A DNA stretch of 64,000 bases from Nitrospirillum viridazoti CBAmc (GTDB lineage: Bacteria; Pseudomonadota; Alphaproteobacteria; Azospirillales; Azospirillaceae), in assembly GCF_000730165.1 (NCBI RefSeq), contig NZ_CP022110.1, forward strand, positions 186,001-250,000, read 5' to 3'. The notes below the pieces were generated by a model that saw nothing but the letters and a program-made list of their open reading frames with translations, did no database searches and was not told the DNA's origin. Every line of letters begins with the position of its first letter. Position 1 is the stretch's first letter. The position numbers were made by a program, and so were the translations under genes. Of this stretch, positions 1 to 8,094 are shown piece by piece.

Positions 1-522
1 GGGGTCGTAGGGGCCGCCGTACCAGTCGAGGGCTTCCTTCTTCTTTTTGCTGCCTCTGCCCTTGTCGGGCCCGGCGATGTCATCGAGGAAGTCGTAGTAG
101 CCGGGAACTCCGCCGCAATCCTCGGGCGGGCAGCGCCGCTCGCCACCAAGGAACTGGGGATAGGGCTGGTCCGGCTGAGCGGCCTCGACGCGCTCGATGA
201 TGATCTGGTGTTCCCAGTTGTCGCCCATGTCGTAGACGTAGCCGAACGTCTCGACACCGGCATCGAGCAACTTTTGTAGCTTGATCGTGCTGGCGCGCTT
301 GATAGTGCGCCCCCAGTCCATGCCATCGGGATCGGGAAGGCCGTAGGTGGCCCCCTCGACCTCGAACTCCCACAGATGGTAGTCGAGCCAGCCCATGGCG
401 GCCTGGATGATCTTGTGGAGCGCCGCGAGGCTGGTGGTGCCGCGCACGGCAACGCGGCGCCAGACCAGGGGTTCGGTATGGAGCAGTTCGATGCGCAGGA
501 TGGCAAGGGTGTCGGCGGTCAT
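1..522 (-). CDS. pRiA4b ORF-3-like (IS1096 passenger TnpR-like) protein, partial
   Basis: The frame is open from an ATG at 522 to the window edge, giving at least 174 residues; the C-terminus is missing. It contains the family's N-terminal signature EPLVWRRVAV, then LHKIIQAAMGWLDYHLWEF and a later DMGDNWEH segment. These match the plasmid pRiA4b ORF-3 family, which often accompanies transposable elements; its biochemical role is not established. The ATG overlaps the tnpC stop in an ATGA arrangement (519-522), so it is translationally coupled to the IS66 transposase and is most simply read as a passenger gene of the element. Confidence 0.85.
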   Translation of the reverse strand, partial: MTADTLAILRIELLHTEPLVWRRVAVRGTTSLAALHKIIQAAMGWLDYHLWEFEVEGATYGLPDPDGMDWGRTIKRASTIKLQKLLDAGVETFGYVYDMGDNWEHQIIIERVEAAQPDQPYPQFLGGERRCPPEDCGGVPGYYDFLDDIAGPDKGRGSKKKKEALDWYGGPYDP

Positions 523-2114
523 GCCGCGAGTTTGTCAGCCCGGCGCATCCAGTTCCAGGGCAGAAGTTCGGCCAGCCGGTTGATCGGATGCCCCTTGGCC
601 ATGCGGTCCAGGACATCCGCCAGATAGGCCTCGGGGTCGAGCCCGTTCAGCTTCGCCGTCTCCAGGACGGAGTAGAGGAGTGCCGCCCGGTCGCCGCCCG
701 CCTCGGAGCCCAGGAACAGGAAGTTCTTCCTGGTGATTGCGATGCCGCGCAGGGAGCGTTCGGCGGGGTTGTTGTCGATGGCGATACGGCCATCGGCGAC
801 ATAGAGGGTGAGCGCCTCCCAGCGGTTCAGCGCATACCCGATCGCCTTGCCCAGCGTGTTCTTGGCCGACAGGCGCCGTTGCTGCGCCTCCAGCCATGGC
901 TTGAGGTCGTCGAGGATGGGAACGGCGAGTTGCCGCCGGGCGTCCCGGCGCTGTTCAGCCGACAGGCCGGTGATCGCGGCCTCGACCTCGTAGAGCCGCC
1001 CGATCCGGCGCAAGGCCTCCTCGGCGATGGGTGACCTGGTCTTCTCGTACTGGTCGTAGAGATGCCGCCGCGCATGCGCCCAGCAGGCAGCATGAACGAT
1101 GCCCGATGGGATGATGCCGGGCTGGACCAGGCTCGATGGCCGGGTCAGTGCCTCATAACCCGTATAGGCGTCCGCCTGGATCACCCCGCTGAACCCGGAG
1201 AGATGCTCACGGGGCCGTTCGCCCTTGCGATCCGGGCTGAAACGATAGAACGCCGCTGGCGCACGCTCCCCGCACCAGGGCCGCTCATCGACCAGGTAGG
1301 TCCAAAGCCGACCGAGCCGGGTCTGGCCGTTGCCGGGGGCCAGCACCTTGATCGGCGTGTCGTCGGTGTGGATGACTGGCGCCGCCATTACATGGGCACC
1401 GATCAGACCGGCCAGGGGGGCCACCCACCAGGCGGCATGGCCGACCCAATCGGCCAAGGTCGCGCGCTCGATCGCGATGCCCTCGCGCGCCAGGATCGCC
1501 GACTGCCGGTAGAGCGGCAGCCCGTCCAGGTACTTCGACACCACGACATTGGCCAGCAGGCCGGGCCCGGGGCGGCCCTTCTCCACCGGCAGGTCTGGGG
1601 CAGGCGCCTGGAGGATGACCTCGCACGCCCGGCAGGAGAGCTTCGGCCGGATGTGGCGGATCACCTTGAGGCGGGCCGGGATCTTCTCCAGCACCTCGGT
1701 CACGTCCTCGCCCAGCTTGGAGAAATGCGTGCCGCCGCAGCCGGGGCAGACGTCACCGGGGGAATGGACGACCTCCTCCCGCGGCAGATGCTCCGGCAAG
1801 GGATGGCGCACCGGATGGCGCTGGTCCCGCTGGCGCCGTTCCGGGGCCGCGTTCCCGGCATCCAGCGACGGCGCCGTCCGGGCGGCTTCGCCTTCCTCCA
1901 GGTCTTCCAGCATCAGTTCCAGTTGCGCGATCTGCCGGTCGAGCTTCTCCGATGAGCGGCCGAACTGCATCCGGCGGAGCTTGGCCAGTTGGGCCTTGTA
2001 CTGCTCGATCAGGAGGCGCGCGCCAGTCAGTTCCGCCCGCGCCGTGGCCAGTTCGGCCTCGCGTTCGGCGAGCCGGGCACGGAGCTCGGCGATCTCTGCG
2101 GCGGCGGCGGTCAT
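519..2114 (-). CDS. tnpC: IS66 family transposase TnpC
   Basis: A full-length 531-residue IS66 DDE transposase. An N-terminal Glu/Arg/Leu-rich coiled coil (about 1-70) is followed by a zinc-ribbon region with CPGCGG and a later CRAC. The catalytic core contains HTDDTPIKVL, QADAYTGYEAL and the C-terminal DNNPAERSLRGI block. I chose the ATG at 2114 because an upstream in-frame ATG at 2174 would add 20 residues unlike the family N-terminus. It lies downstream of tnpB and is coupled by ATGA to the passenger gene. No frameshift is seen, so it may be active. Confidence 0.95.
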   Translation of the reverse strand: MTAAAAEIAELRARLAEREAELATARAELTGARLLIEQYKAQLAKLRRMQFGRSSEKLDRQIAQLELMLEDLEEGEAARTAPSLDAGNAAPERRQRDQRHPVRHPLPEHLPREEVVHSPGDVCPGCGGTHFSKLGEDVTEVLEKIPARLKVIRHIRPKLSCRACEVILQAPAPDLPVEKGRPGPGLLANVVVSKYLDGLPLYRQSAILAREGIAIERATLADWVGHAAWWVAPLAGLIGAHVMAAPVIHTDDTPIKVLAPGNGQTRLGRLWTYLVDERPWCGERAPAAFYRFSPDRKGERPREHLSGFSGVIQADAYTGYEALTRPSSLVQPGIIPSGIVHAACWAHARRHLYDQYEKTRSPIAEEALRRIGRLYEVEAAITGLSAEQRRDARRQLAVPILDDLKPWLEAQQRRLSAKNTLGKAIGYALNRWEALTLYVADGRIAIDNNPAERSLRGIAITRKNFLFLGSEAGGDRAALLYSVLETAKLNGLDPEAYLADVLDRMAKGHPINRLAELLPWNWMRRADKLAA

Positions 2115-2210
2115 GGGGCGGATTCTACCCGAAAACGCCGCCGTCGGCAGCGTGGTGGACAGCATCCGAGTCACTATGACGCGCCGGGGGCCGCACGGGA
2201 CCGAGCGCGC

Positions 2211-2558
2211 TCAGCAGGCCGCGTCCGGCTGCCAGGTTCGCACCGGCGTCCGCCAATCGATCCCTTCCAGCAGCATGGAAACCTGGGCGGCGGTAAGCGC
2301 GACCGAGCCCTCCCGGGCCTGTGGCCAGACGAACCGGCCACGCTCCAGCCGCTTGGAGAACAGGCAGAGGCCCTGGCCGTCCCACCATAAAATCTTGATC
2401 AGGTCACCCCGCCGCCCCCGGAAGGCGTAAAGCGCGCCGTCGTGGGGATCAAGCCTCAGCATCGTCTGCACCTGAGCGGCCAGGCTGTCGAACCCACGGC
2501 GCATGTCGGTCGCGCCGCACGCCAGGTAGAGGCGGACATTGCCCGGAAGGCCGATCAC
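2211..2558 (-). CDS. tnpB: IS66 family accessory protein TnpB
   Basis: A 115-residue protein with the characteristic IS66 Orf2 sequence: an N-terminal LYLACGATDMRRGFDSLA followed by AFRGRRGDLIKILWWDGQG and LEGIDW near the C-terminus. This IS66 accessory protein is required with TnpA and TnpC in studied members, but its molecular role is unclear. The ATG at 2558 overlaps the tnpA stop as ATGA, so the two are translationally coupled. About 96 bp separate it from the tnpC start. Confidence 0.95.
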   Translation of the reverse strand: MIGLPGNVRLYLACGATDMRRGFDSLAAQVQTMLRLDPHDGALYAFRGRRGDLIKILWWDGQGLCLFSKRLERGRFVWPQAREGSVALTAAQVSMLLEGIDWRTPVRTWQPDAAC

Positions 2559-2989
2559 GACAATGCCGCCAAAACCCGGCGCAAGGCCGCCTCACCGACA
2601 TCGCCGGTGATCCGCAGGCGCACGCCGGTCGGCAGCTCGACCTCGACCACGCCGACGGCAACGGGCGTCTGCTCCGCCACTTCAGGTACGACAGCCGGTG
2701 CGGGCAACGCCGCATCGGCAACAACCGAGACCGGCACGAACCCCGTCAGCTCACCCGACCGGAACTGCTTGCGCCACGTCGATAGCTGACCGGTGCTGAT
2801 ACCGTGCATGCGGCACGTCAGGCTCGGCGACGACCCCGGCGCCACGCTCTGCGCCAGAACCCGCAGCTTCTCTTCGGTACTCCAGCGCCGCCGACGCTCC
2901 GGCCCGCTCAAAACTTCGCCGTGCAACTCCGAAGCGCTCGTATGAGCACTTCGAAGCGCCTCCTTGCCGATCACCGTCACGTCATCCAT
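2555..2989 (-). CDS. tnpA: IS66 family accessory protein TnpA (helix-turn-helix)
   Basis: A 144-residue protein whose RRRWSTEEKLRVLAQS segment and downstream ISTGQLSTWRKQF form the helix-turn-helix of the IS66 TnpA/IS3-OrfA-like group, probably binding the element ends. The start at 2989 (MDDVTVIGKE) gives the usual length; an upstream in-frame ATG at 3016 would add nine residues. It is the first gene of the element, about 77 bp inside the terminus at 3066, and overlaps tnpB by 4 bp. Confidence 0.9.
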   Translation of the reverse strand: MDDVTVIGKEALRSAHTSASELHGEVLSGPERRRRWSTEEKLRVLAQSVAPGSSPSLTCRMHGISTGQLSTWRKQFRSGELTGFVPVSVVADAALPAPAVVPEVAEQTPVAVGVVEVELPTGVRLRITGDVGEAALRRVLAALS

Positions 2990-3076
2990 GCGTCCACCAC
3001 TCAAGCCGAGCGGCAAGCATGCCCATCAATAACGCCATGGGAAGGCGGGGCTGCGCTGACGCTTACCATAAAGCTC

Positions 3077-3370
3077 ATGGCGGGCCGCGAAGAAATCCAC
3101 CTCGTTTATTTTGATAAAAAGGCCAGGCCCATAAGGGGCTACAACGTCTTCCTCTATCTAATGCACCAGCGCCGCGCCCGGCTGATATCGTCAATGGAAG
3201 AAGCAATGCCCGTCCAGGGCTATACCGGCCACATGGAACGCGAACTCCGCGCTTTGACGCGGCAATTGACCGTCGCGGGGCAGGACATCCTGGAGGGCTC
3301 CACGGAATGGACCAAGACCTACCACTGGCCGACCTTGACGCTTGATGCGGAAACCGCCGCCCTTCTTTGA
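3077..3370 (+). pseudogene. Hypothetical protein, probably the 3' remnant of a gene cut by IS66
   Basis: Open frame of 97 residues beginning 11 bp outside the IS66 end. The same frame stays open upstream across the IS terminus, so the ATG at 3077 may be internal to a gene whose 5' part was removed or displaced. The sequence (start MAGREEIHLVYFDKK, Arg-rich middle, WTKTYHWPTLTL near the end) matches no family I recognise. Base composition here is less G+C-rich than the neighbours, suggesting acquired DNA. Because Tsi6-like immunity genes follow, the remnant could be the tail of a cognate effector or another immunity protein; this is inference only. Confidence 0.45.
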
Positions 3371-3425
3371 GGGGAGATCGGTCGCGCTGGGGATTGGCGG
3401 CAATCGCGGTGACGCTATTTCGCTA

Positions 3426-3449
3426 CAAAGCGGTGGGGTCACCGCTTTG
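3426..3449. repeat. 10-bp perfect inverted repeat (hairpin)
   Basis: CAAAGCGGTG (3426-3435) and CACCGCTTTG (3440-3449) pair perfectly around a GGGT loop, between the gene remnant and the first Tsi6-like gene. No T-run follows, so it is not a classical intrinsic terminator. It could be an operator or a leader hairpin for the immunity genes. Confidence 0.5.
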
Positions 3450-3488
3450 CGCGAGATTGTGGCCGTTCAATCTATGGCCCCGGCGATG

Positions 3489-3785
3489 ATGGTTTCCACA
3501 ACACCGATATCCGAGCCGACGTCCATCCAGGTCTCGGAGCGTGCCCTGGCCTTGGCTGAGGCTCGGTTGGCTGCGGCGCCGGAATTCAGCACCTACGCTT
3601 CTCTGGTCGCTCAGTTGCGCTACGTGCTGATGGCCCTCAAGGGGGGCGAGCGCGCCCGGCTGAAGGAGATCATCGTCGGGCATTACGCCGTCCGTGAGTT
3701 CGCTGAGAGCGATCCGGAATTGGCGGAGGCGCTGATGGCCGCGCAGGCCATTGCCACACGGATGGGCAGGGGGCTTAAGCCATAA
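3489..3785 (+). CDS. Tsi6-like T6SS immunity protein (first copy)
   Basis: A 98-residue protein resembling the Tsi6 immunity family, which neutralises the NAD(P)+-hydrolysing type VI effector Tse6 in Pseudomonas aeruginosa. Family-like blocks include RALALAEARLA, LVAQLRYVL, IIVGHYAVREF, SDPELAEAL and the C-terminal TRMGRGLK. The start is uncertain: ATGs at 3474, 3486 and 3489 are in frame and none has a convincing ribosome site. No effector, VgrG or other T6SS gene is visible, so it is an orphan immunity gene next to an IS66 insertion. The family assignment is from recalled similarity, not a search. Confidence 0.7.
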   Translation: MVSTTPISEPTSIQVSERALALAEARLAAAPEFSTYASLVAQLRYVLMALKGGERARLKEIIVGHYAVREFAESDPELAEALMAAQAIATRMGRGLKP

Positions 3786-3801
3786 CGCGGATGGGGTGCA
3801 G

Positions 3802-4119
3802 GTGCGCTTGAGTGACGATGATGACGTTCATGAAGGGGTGATCGTCCCAGACCTGATTCGGGACGCCCTTGCCCGCTGTCGGCGGCTGCGGGAGCAGTGG
3901 CCGGATATCGCCACCTTCGCCTCCGTCCACCGCCAGCTCGACTATCTTCTGAAGGTCGCGACCGATCCCGTGGCCGACCGGTCGCGGCTCACCGACATTG
4001 TCATTGGCGTACAGGCGGCCCGCGAGGTCGAGACCATCGACCCCGATCTGGCTGACCTGCTGCACACCATCAATGCCTGGGCCAATGCCTGGGCGGAACG
4101 GTTGGCCACGCTTAAATAA
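3802..4119 (+). CDS. Tsi6-like T6SS immunity protein (second copy)
   Basis: A 105-residue paralogue of the preceding gene with the same arrangement: ALARCRRLREQWPDIATFAS, then HRQLDYLL, RSRLTDIVIGVQAAREVE and DPDLADLL. I chose the GTG at 3802, preceded by a GGATGGGG stretch; an ATG at 3751 would overlap the first copy by 35 bp. It ends in an 8-bp convergent overlap with the glutathione transferase gene. Divergent tandem immunity genes without an effector are commonly read as defence against effectors of competitors. Confidence 0.65.
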   Translation: MRLSDDDDVHEGVIVPDLIRDALARCRRLREQWPDIATFASVHRQLDYLLKVATDPVADRSRLTDIVIGVQAAREVETIDPDLADLLHTINAWANAWAERLATLK

Positions 4120-4765
4120 ACGGCGCCCCCAGCCCTTCCTGCCCGAAGGCGCGCTGCACCGATGGCCGGGCCAGGAGCTCGGCGCATAGGCGGCCCAGGT
4201 GGGGCAGGTCGCGGGGCGGGTGGGTGAAATTGCGGCCCCAGCGCACCAGCATCAGCAACAGAAAGTCGGCGACGGTCAGGTGGTCGGCGGCGATGCAGGG
4301 GCGGGTGGCCAGTTCGCGGTCGACCAGGGCGAACATCTCGCACAGACGCCGTTCCGCCGTGGCCTTGGCATCGGCGACGTGGACGGGGTCGGTCACATGC
4401 TGCTCGGGATAATAGAAGACGCGGTATTCCGGCTGGATGGTGTTGGTCAGGTGGAACAGCCAGGTCAGGAAGCGGCCCCGGCCAGCCGCGCCGGGGGCGG
4501 GCGCCAGCTTGGACTCGGGGTGCCTGTCTGCCAGGTGCAGCAGGATGGCGGCGGTCTCGAACACCGTCTCCTCGTTGCCGTCCGGCTGCTGGGCCAGCAG
4601 GGTGGGGATGCGGCCGGTGGGGTTGCGGGCCAGGTAGGGAGCCGACTTATGCTCGGCATTGCCGCGGTCCAGCAACGCCAACTCATAGGGGGTTCCGATT
4701 TCCTCCAGCGCTATGTGCGGTGCCAGGTTGGCATTTCCCGGGAAATAGAACAGCGTGTAGGCCAT
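4112..4765 (-). CDS. Glutathione S-transferase family protein
   Basis: A 217-residue cytosolic protein with the two-domain glutathione transferase layout. The thioredoxin-like N-terminal half contains NPTGRIPTLL, the conserved cis-proline region, and ETAAILLHLADRHP, the glutathione-binding E-[TS] motif. The C-terminal half is helical with LTVADFLLLMLVRW, matching the N-capping box region. Substrate cannot be predicted. The start at 4765 is preceded by a GGGGGATC stretch. It is divergent from mtgA. Confidence 0.9.
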   Translation of the reverse strand: MAYTLFYFPGNANLAPHIALEEIGTPYELALLDRGNAEHKSAPYLARNPTGRIPTLLAQQPDGNEETVFETAAILLHLADRHPESKLAPAPGAAGRGRFLTWLFHLTNTIQPEYRVFYYPEQHVTDPVHVADAKATAERRLCEMFALVDRELATRPCIAADHLTVADFLLLMLVRWGRNFTHPPRDLPHLGRLCAELLARPSVQRAFGQEGLGAPFI

Positions 4766-5519
4766 GGACGGATCCCCCCAAGAGAAAGCCAACTCGATAA
4801 AGGCCGGCGCGGGCCGGCGGCCTGAACGGCGCGCGATGCTACGGCGGGCCTTCCGCTGGGCGCAAGTCGTGCTGCTGGCGGGGGTGGTGCTCACCCTGGG
4901 CTGGGTCTGCCTCTATGCTGTGATGGACCCGCCGGGCACGCCCCTGATGCTCATCCGCCGCCTGCAGGGTGTGTCGATGCAGGGCTGGACGCCCGTGCCG
5001 CTGGACCGCATTGCGCCTGCCCTGCAGCGCGCCGTCATCGGGGCGGAGGACAGCCGCTTCTGCAGCCATCACGGCGTGGACTGGCAGGCGGTGGACGCCG
5101 CCATGGACGAGGATGAGGAAGGCCACAAGCTGCGCGGCGCCAGCACCATCAGCCAGCAGACGGCCAAGAACGCCTTCCTGTGGCCCGGCCGCACCTGGCT
5201 GCGCAAGGGGGTGGAGTTTGGCTTCACCGAACTGATCGAACTGATCTGGGGCAAGCGCCGCATCCTGGAGATGTATCTGAACATCGTGGAATGGGGCGAC
5301 GGCCTGTATGGGGCGGAGGCGGCGTCCCGCGCCTATTTCGGCGTGCCGGCGTCGGCCCTGTCGCCCGCGCAGGCGGCGGCGCTGGCCGCCGTGCTGCCCA
5401 GCCCGCGCAAGTGGAACGCGAGGCATCCCGGCCCTTACGTCGCCCGGCGCATCGGCATCCTGGAACAGCGCGCCGCCATCGTCGCCCGCGACGGGCTGGA
5501 TGGCTGCCTGAGGCGCTAG
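4764..5519 (+). CDS. mtgA: Monofunctional biosynthetic peptidoglycan transglycosylase
   Basis: A glycosyltransferase family 51 enzyme that polymerises lipid II into glycan strands at the periplasmic face of the inner membrane. One N-terminal membrane anchor (about residues 31-53) precedes the catalytic domain. The GAEDSRFCSHHGVDW segment carries the catalytic Glu, followed by RGASTISQQTAKNAFL and RRILEMYLNIVEWGDGLYG. No transpeptidase domain follows, so this is MtgA and not a bifunctional PBP. The ATG at 4764 overlaps the divergent gst start by 2 bp; the in-frame ATG at 4836 (227 residues) is a credible alternative and leaves room for promoters. Confidence 0.93.
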   Translation: MDGSPQEKANSIKAGAGRRPERRAMLRRAFRWAQVVLLAGVVLTLGWVCLYAVMDPPGTPLMLIRRLQGVSMQGWTPVPLDRIAPALQRAVIGAEDSRFCSHHGVDWQAVDAAMDEDEEGHKLRGASTISQQTAKNAFLWPGRTWLRKGVEFGFTELIELIWGKRRILEMYLNIVEWGDGLYGAEAASRAYFGVPASALSPAQAAALAAVLPSPRKWNARHPGPYVARRIGILEQRAAIVARDGLDGCLRR

Positions 5520-5553
5520 CCCCCGCCCCATGCGGCGGCTTGGCGCGCGTCCC

Positions 5554-5587
5554 TTGTACAGAGGCGTGAGAATAACTATTAATTTCC
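5554..5587 (+). promoter_or_regulatory. Candidate feo promoter with AT-rich Fur-like site
   Basis: TTGTAC (5554-5559) and TATTAA (5577-5582) are separated by 17 bp, a good sigma-70-type promoter about 80 bp before feoA. The AT-rich stretch 5568-5587 (TGAGAATAACTATTAATTTC) stands out in this GC-rich DNA and covers the -10 region. It resembles a degenerate Fur-type site, which would fit iron repression of feoAB. Regulator identity is inference. Confidence 0.5.
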
Positions 5588-5661
5588 GGGACGCCCCGGG
5601 CCGGTTCCCGGGACAGCCCCCCTTAGACGGGCTCCGGCGACGGGGCCTGAGGCGTATTCGG

Positions 5662-6045
5662 ATGCATCTCTCTTCCCGCCCCGCCGTTTCGGACGCGCCC
5701 GCCCCCGATCAGGACGCCCTTCCCGCCGACGCCCGCCCCTTGAGCCGGGCCGCGAAGGGGGAGGTGGGCCGGGTTATCCGCGTGGGCCTGGACGGCGCCT
5801 TGCACGACAGCCTGGACCCGGATGAGCTGGAGCGCCGGCTGCTGGAGATCGGTTTCGTCGAGGGGGCCAGGGTGGAAATCCTGCATGAGGGCCTGTTCGG
5901 CCGCGACCCCATCGCCGTGAAGGTGGACGACATGCGCGTGGCCCTGCGCCGCCGCGAGGCCGAGGCCATCCTGATCACCGCCTGGCAACAGCCGGCCGCG
6001 TCGGGCGCCACCCCGCGCGTCATCGCTGAAGACCGCCGGTCATGA
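5662..6045 (+). CDS. feoA: Ferrous iron transport protein A
   Basis: A 127-residue FeoA with a C-terminal SH3-like domain (about 45-105): ELERRLLEIGFVEGARVEIL, then FGRDPIAVKVDD and VALRRREAEAILI. FeoA is a small cytosolic partner of the FeoB iron permease. About 30 extra N-terminal residues rich in Ala, Pro and Asp precede the domain, so translation could begin further in. The ATG at 5662 is the first that fits. Its stop overlaps the feoB start as ATGA. Confidence 0.92.
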   Translation: MHLSSRPAVSDAPAPDQDALPADARPLSRAAKGEVGRVIRVGLDGALHDSLDPDELERRLLEIGFVEGARVEILHEGLFGRDPIAVKVDDMRVALRRREAEAILITAWQQPAASGATPRVIAEDRRS

Positions 6046-7931
6046 ACGCCATCGCCCCCGTCCTGCAGACCGCCCCGCGCATCGCCCTGGTCGGCAACCC
6101 CAATTGCGGCAAGACCGCGCTGTTCAACGCGCTGACCGGCAGCCGGCAAAAGGTGGCCAACTACGCCGGCGTGACGGTGGAGCGCAAGGAAGGCAGCTTC
6201 ACCACGCCCGAGGGCCGGCGCATCCAGGTCCTGGACCTGCCTGGCACCTACTCCCTGCGCGCCCGCAGCCCGGATGAGGAGGTGACGCGCGACGTGGTGC
6301 TGGGCCGCTTCAAGGGTGAGGCGGAGCCAGACCTGCTGGTCTGCGTGGCCGACGCCACCAACCTGCGCCTGGTGCTGCGTCTAGTGCTGGAGCTGAAGCA
6401 GGTGGGGCGGCCGCTGCTGCTGGCTTTGAACATGTTCGACATCGCCAGGCATCGCGGCATCGAGATCGACATCGGCCGCCTGTCGGCGGAGCTGGGCGTG
6501 CCGGTGGTGCCCACCGTGGCGGTGCGCAAGGCCGGCACCGCCGACCTGCTGAAGCACATCGACACGGCGGCGGTGGACTTGGCGACGGGCGCCGCCGGCG
6601 CCAACACCTGGCACGAGCCTTCGGCGGAAGAGGTGCGCGCCACACACCGCGAGGCCGACCGCATCATCAAGCTGGCGGTGCGTCCGCCGACCAAGCCCGA
6701 CACCTGGACCACCTGGCTGGACACCGTGCTGCTGAACCCGGTGGCGGGGCTGCTGATCCTGCTGACCGTGCTGTTCTTCATGTTCCAGGCGGTATTCACC
6801 TGGGCGCAGCCGGCCATGGACGGCATCAAGGCCGGGTTCGACGCCCTGGCCGCCTGGATCAACGGCGCCATGCCCGACGGCATCCTGCGCAGCCTGATCA
6901 CCGACGGCGTCATCGCCGGCGTGGGCAGCATCGTCGTCTTCCTGCCGCAGATCGTCATCCTGTTCACCTTCATCATCCTGCTGGAAGATTTCGGCTACAT
7001 GCCGCGCGCGGCCTTCCTGATGGACAAGATCATGGGCGGGGCTGGCCTGCACGGCCGCGCCTTCATTCCGCTCTTGTCCAGCTTCGCCTGCGCCATTCCC
7101 GGCATCATGGCGACCCGCGTCATCGACAACCGGCGCGACCGCCTGGCCACCATCATGGTGGCGCCGCTGATGACCTGTTCCGCCCGTATCCCGGTCTACA
7201 CCCTGATCATCTCCGCCTTCGTGCCGGACCGCACGGTGGGCGGGGTGTTCTCGCTGCAGGGGCTGGTCATGTTCGGGCTCTATGCCGCCGGCATCCTGAG
7301 CGCCTTGCTGGTCGCCTTCGTCATGCGGCGCCTGGTGTGGCGCGGCACGGTGGAGCCCTTCCTGATGGAACTGCCGGCCTACAAGGTGCCGGACGTGAAG
7401 AACCTGGTGATGGGGGTGTGGACCCGGGCCAAGGCTTTCCTGCAGCGGGCCGGCACCACCATCCTCAGCATCATGATCCTGATCTGGTTCCTCAGCTCCT
7501 TCCCCGGCGCACCGGCGGGCGCGACCGACCCCGCCATCGACTATTCCATCGCCGGAATGGTCGGGCATTGGCTGCAGCCCCTGGTGGCGCCCATCGGCTT
7601 CAACTGGCAGATCACCGTGGCGCTGATCCCCGGCATGGCCGCGCGCGAGGTGGCGGTGGCGGCCCTGGGCACCGTTTACGCCGTGGGCGGGGGCGAGGAG
7701 AACGTGACCGCGCTGATGGACACGCTGGGCCACAGCTGGTCGCTGGCCACGGCCCTGTCGCTGCTGGCCTGGTACGTCTTCGCGCCCCAGTGCGCCTCCA
7801 CCTTGGGCGTGGTGCGGCGCGAGACCAATTCCCTGAAATGGCCGCTCATCATGTTCGGCTACATGCTGACCCTGGCCTACCTGGCCTCGTTCGCGACCTA
7901 CCACATCGCCGCCAGCCTGGGGTGGGCGTAA
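6042..7931 (+). CDS. feoB: Ferrous iron transporter B (GTPase-coupled permease)
   Basis: A 629-residue inner-membrane Fe2+ transporter. The N-terminal G domain carries GNPNCGKT (residues 18-25, P-loop) and DLPGTYSL (G3/switch II). A helical region leads to a membrane domain starting near residue 230, with the characteristic FGYMPRAAFLMDKIM, LLSSFACAIPGIMATR and PLMTCSARIPVY segments, the latter two bearing conserved cysteines. It is somewhat shorter than E. coli FeoB, as usual for this subgroup. It is coupled to feoA and followed 10 bp later by a small Cys-rich membrane protein. Confidence 0.96.
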   Translation: MNAIAPVLQTAPRIALVGNPNCGKTALFNALTGSRQKVANYAGVTVERKEGSFTTPEGRRIQVLDLPGTYSLRARSPDEEVTRDVVLGRFKGEAEPDLLVCVADATNLRLVLRLVLELKQVGRPLLLALNMFDIARHRGIEIDIGRLSAELGVPVVPTVAVRKAGTADLLKHIDTAAVDLATGAAGANTWHEPSAEEVRATHREADRIIKLAVRPPTKPDTWTTWLDTVLLNPVAGLLILLTVLFFMFQAVFTWAQPAMDGIKAGFDALAAWINGAMPDGILRSLITDGVIAGVGSIVVFLPQIVILFTFIILLEDFGYMPRAAFLMDKIMGGAGLHGRAFIPLLSSFACAIPGIMATRVIDNRRDRLATIMVAPLMTCSARIPVYTLIISAFVPDRTVGGVFSLQGLVMFGLYAAGILSALLVAFVMRRLVWRGTVEPFLMELPAYKVPDVKNLVMGVWTRAKAFLQRAGTTILSIMILIWFLSSFPGAPAGATDPAIDYSIAGMVGHWLQPLVAPIGFNWQITVALIPGMAAREVAVAALGTVYAVGGGEENVTALMDTLGHSWSLATALSLLAWYVFAPQCASTLGVVRRETNSLKWPLIMFGYMLTLAYLASFATYHIAASLGWA

Positions 7932-7941
7932 GGAGAACACC

Positions 7942-8094
7942 ATGATTCAGCAAGCGATCGTGGGTGTGATCGTGGTGGCGGCGCTGGCCTGGGTCCTCCG
8001 CCCCACCATCCGCCGCGTCATCCGCCGCCGCCAGGTCGCCACCGGCAAAGCGCCCGGCCCCTGCGGCTCCGACAGCTGCAACTGCGGCAGCTGA
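7942..8094 (+). CDS. FeoB-associated Cys-rich small membrane protein
   Basis: A 50-residue protein directly after feoB with an AAGGAGA ribosome site 5-6 nt before its ATG. It has one N-terminal hydrophobic segment (IVGVIVVAALAWVL), an Arg-rich cytosolic stretch, and a C-terminal PCGSDSCNCGS motif with three cysteines. This matches the FeoB-associated Cys-rich membrane protein type, placed where FeoC occurs in enterics. A role in Fe2+ handling at the transporter is likely but unproven. Confidence 0.8.
   Translation: MIQQAIVGVIVVAALAWVLRPTIRRVIRRRQVATGKAPGPCGSDSCNCGS

Larger units (their letters stand above)
1..3066 (-). mobile_element. IS66-family insertion sequence, partial (runs off left edge)
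   Basis: The element reads right to left: tnpA (2555-2989), tnpB (2211-2558), tnpC (519-2114), then a pRiA4b ORF-3-like passenger gene leaving the window. On the minus strand its end at 3066 begins GTAAGCGTCAGCGC, the GTAAGCG-type terminus expected of IS66 family ends, and this sets the boundary. The other end and the 8-bp target duplication lie outside the window, so the insertion cannot be fully delimited. All four frames are open, so the element may be functional. Confidence 0.85.
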
